Of a stretch of 64,000 bases of DNA, positions 62,276 to 64,000 are shown piece after piece. The stretch's first letter is position 1. Each line of letters begins with the position of its first letter. Under the pieces are notes generated by a model, which was not told the DNA's origin, made no database searches, and saw nothing but the letters and a program-made list of their open reading frames with translations. This DNA is from Rhizobium leucaenae USDA 9039. GTDB taxonomy: Bacteria; Pseudomonadota; Alphaproteobacteria; Rhizobiales; Rhizobiaceae. The position numbers and the translations under genes are program-made. The DNA is taken from contig NZ_AUFB01000009.1 in NCBI RefSeq assembly GCF_000426285.1, positions 1 through 64,000 on the forward strand, read 5' to 3'.

Positions 62276-63436
62276 CTATCTGCCCCCAATCACGCCGATA
62301 TAGTCTGAAACCCAGCGATGGTAGGGCACGCATTCGCTCTCGGTCGTGCACTTGGCGACCGGGGTTTTCCAGAACTTGATCTTGTCGAAATGGTCGTAGC
62401 CGTTGGTGGCGCAGCCGCTGTCGGTCAGAAGCTCGTCGCCCTTGCAGGCGGCCGGAACCGAGGGCACGGCGCCGAACCAGGCGGCGGCATCACCCTGGAC
62501 CTTCGCCTGCAGCGGATGTTCCATCCACATATGGGCGCAGTTCGGATGCTCGCTGTCGGCATGCAGCATGGTGGTGTCGGCCCATCCGGTCGTGCCTTCG
62601 TCCGGGAAGGTCGAGCCGATCTTCTGCTTGTCCGCCTGCAGCAGGTTCACCTGGAAGGGCCAAGAGCCGGAGGCGACGACGCCTTCGTTCTTGAAGTCAT
62701 CCGTCTGGATCATCGCATCGTGCCAATAGCGGCTGACGAGCTTGCGCTGGCCGCGCAGAAGGTCGAGAGCGGCCTTGTACTGATCTTCGTTGAGTTCGTA
62801 GGGGTCCTTGATGCCGAGTTCCGGCTTGTGGGCCATCAGATAGAGCGCAGCATCGGCGATATAGATCGGGCCGTCATAGGCCTGCACGCGACCCTTGTTG
62901 GACTTGCCGTCCGGCAGGGTCATTTCCTCGAAGACGACATTCCAGCTCTTGGGTGCTTGATCCTTGAAAGCGTCGGTGTTGTACATCAGCACGTTCGGTC
63001 CCCAGAGATAGGGCACGCCGTAGTGGACACCGTTGACCGTATGCCACGGGGCATTTTTCAGACGTTCATCAAGATTTTTCCAGCTCGGGATCAGATCGGT
63101 GTTGATCGGCTGGACGCGCTTGCCGGCAACGAGGCGCAGCGACGCATCGCCTGAGGCGGTCACGAGATCGAAGCCGCCTTCATTCATCAGCGCCACCATT
63201 TCGTCGGAGGTGGCCGCGGTCTTGACGCTGACCTTGCAGCCGGTGTCCTTCTCGAATTGGGTGACCCAGTCGTAGTTCTTGTCGCTCTCACCGCGCTCGA
63301 TATAGCCGGACCAAGCAACGATGCTGACGGCACCTTCGCCTTTGCCGAGCGTCTTCAGCGGCTCAGCGGCAATGACCTGCGTGGCGAAACCTAAACATGC
63401 GAGCGCTGCCGTGCATGATTTCAGCAGATGCTTCAT
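62276..63436 (-). CDS. polyamine-type ABC binding protein (YdcS/PotD-like)
   Basis: The 386-residue protein has a Sec signal peptide (MKHLLKSCTAALACLGFATQ ... IAA). The PotD/YdcS fold follows (SIVAWSGYIERGESDKNYDWVTQFEKDTGCKVSVK; YGVPYLWGPNVLMYN). GGGAGAG precedes the ATG at 63436. It is the first gene of the ydcSTUVW-like operon. Ligands of this family are putrescine, spermidine or GABA-like amines. Confidence 0.93.
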   Translation of the reverse strand: MKHLLKSCTAALACLGFATQVIAAEPLKTLGKGEGAVSIVAWSGYIERGESDKNYDWVTQFEKDTGCKVSVKTAATSDEMVALMNEGGFDLVTASGDASLRLVAGKRVQPINTDLIPSWKNLDERLKNAPWHTVNGVHYGVPYLWGPNVLMYNTDAFKDQAPKSWNVVFEEMTLPDGKSNKGRVQAYDGPIYIADAALYLMAHKPELGIKDPYELNEDQYKAALDLLRGQRKLVSRYWHDAMIQTDDFKNEGVVASGSWPFQVNLLQADKQKIGSTFPDEGTTGWADTTMLHADSEHPNCAHMWMEHPLQAKVQGDAAAWFGAVPSVPAACKGDELLTDSGCATNGYDHFDKIKFWKTPVAKCTTESECVPYHRWVSDYIGVIGGR

Positions 63437-63582
63437 CAAACTCTCCCGGTTCTTGAGCCAGTTGGTATCGGAGCCAGTTCCTGGCGTTTTGTTCCCGGAG
63501 AAAAGGTGACGCGATTTTGCCGTATTCGCAAATTCATTTATCAGAAAGGCGATATCGGAATTTCCGATATATGCGTGCAGAT

Positions 63583-64000
63583 TTACCGCTGACGGCCCGA
63601 ACGCATGGCTTCGGCTATGCCGACGAAATCGCGGGCGGCCTGCGGCAGGCTGGAACCCTTGCGCCAGACCATGCCGACTTGCACGACCGGTAGAGAGCCC
63701 GAGACGTCGCGGCTTTCGATACGGTCGCCTTCCAGAGACCAGGGGCGGTAGACAAGGTCCGGCAGCAGCGCAACGCCGGCACCCGTGGCGACCAAGCTGC
63801 GCACCGCCTCGACGGAGCGGGTGCGGAAGGCGACATGCGGGCGGGCGCCGAGCGCTGTCAGCAGCTTGCCGGTATTCTCCTCGATCTCGTCGATGGTCAG
63901 CATGATCAGCGGTTCGCGGGTGATGTCTGCGACGCTGATGATATCGGCGGAGACCAGGGGGTGGCCCATGGGCAGCCACAGACGATAGGGCGAAGTCTCA
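63583..64000 (-). CDS. LysR-family regulator, C-terminal part (truncated by window edge)
   Basis: The 139 visible residues form the second half of a LysR effector domain (PMGHPLVSADIISVADITREPLIML ... RSVEAVRSLVATGAGVALLPDLVYRPWSLEG). The DNA-binding half lies beyond position 64000. It is encoded on the same strand just upstream of the polyamine-type operon and may control it, but a site was not identified. Confidence 0.88.
   Translation of the reverse strand, partial: ETSPYRLWLPMGHPLVSADIISVADITREPLIMLTIDEIEENTGKLLTALGARPHVAFRTRSVEAVRSLVATGAGVALLPDLVYRPWSLEGDRIESRDVSGSLPVVQVGMVWRKGSSLPQAARDFVGIAEAMRSGRQR

Overview
The window looks like a chromosome or large replicon of a Rhizobium-type alphaproteobacterium. 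The evidence is the high-GC backbone, the polyol (smo/mtlK) ABC locus, several ABC sugar and polyamine operons, rhizobial membrane-protein families and two families of intergenic palindromic repeats, one of which resembles the Rhizobium intergenic mosaic element (RIME). The species cannot be fixed from this sequence alone.

Region 1 (1-14736) is the right-hand part of a prophage. It starts inside an IS66-type transposase (minus strand) whose end has cut into a tail-spike gene. Next come a phage-borne membrane glycosyltransferase-like gene on the opposite strand, a compact lysis cassette (holin candidate, SAR-type endolysin, i-spanin with embedded o-spanin), a tail gene and a collagen-like tail fibre, a terminator, then a secreted trypsin-like protease and a tightly overlapping run of small accessory genes. 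That run includes a calcineurin-like phosphoesterase, a DUF1937-like protein and a dATP/dGTP diphosphohydrolase-like protein. The prophage ends at a 3' fragment of tRNA-Phe (14687-14736), which is a typical attachment site. No integrase, repressor, capsid or terminase lies in the window, so the rest of the phage must be to the left.

Region 2 (15192-43344) is bacterial backbone. It holds the prkA-yeaH-spoVR stress operon, a DHA2-type MFS exporter, cutC with a ROK sugar kinase, a QseBC-like two-component pair, and a polyol catabolic locus. The polyol locus comprises an RbsD/FucU mutarotase, a SorC regulator, a smoEFGK-type ABC importer, mannitol 2-dehydrogenase, a HAD phosphatase, a FGGY pentulose kinase and a convergent RpiR regulator. 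A CysZ/EI24-like membrane protein, endonuclease III, a DUF2244 protein, an Ada-like methyltransferase, a second SorC regulator and transaldolase follow.

Region 3 (43527-56711) is a divergent catabolic regulon around an IclR regulator. Leftward are the regulator, a COG3618 amidohydrolase/lactonase, a MaoC protein and a CaiB/BaiF CoA-transferase. Rightward are a complete CUT1 sugar ABC importer, an enolase-superfamily sugar-acid dehydratase, a rhamnose/fucose-type mutarotase, a Gfo/Idh/MocA oxidoreductase, a second MaoC, a solute-binding-protein homologue with no signal peptide, and an SDR resembling 2-keto-3-deoxy-L-fuconate dehydrogenase. The set reads as non-phosphorylative oxidation of a 6-deoxy- or related sugar joined to an unexplained CoA-ester branch. 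It is the best candidate in the window for an undescribed pathway.

Region 4 (56824-64000) holds two small membrane proteins (DUF1345, DUF1328) and, on the minus strand, an operon in E. coli ydcSTUVW order: polyamine/GABA-type ABC importer followed by gamma-aminobutyraldehyde dehydrogenase. A truncated LysR regulator ends the window.
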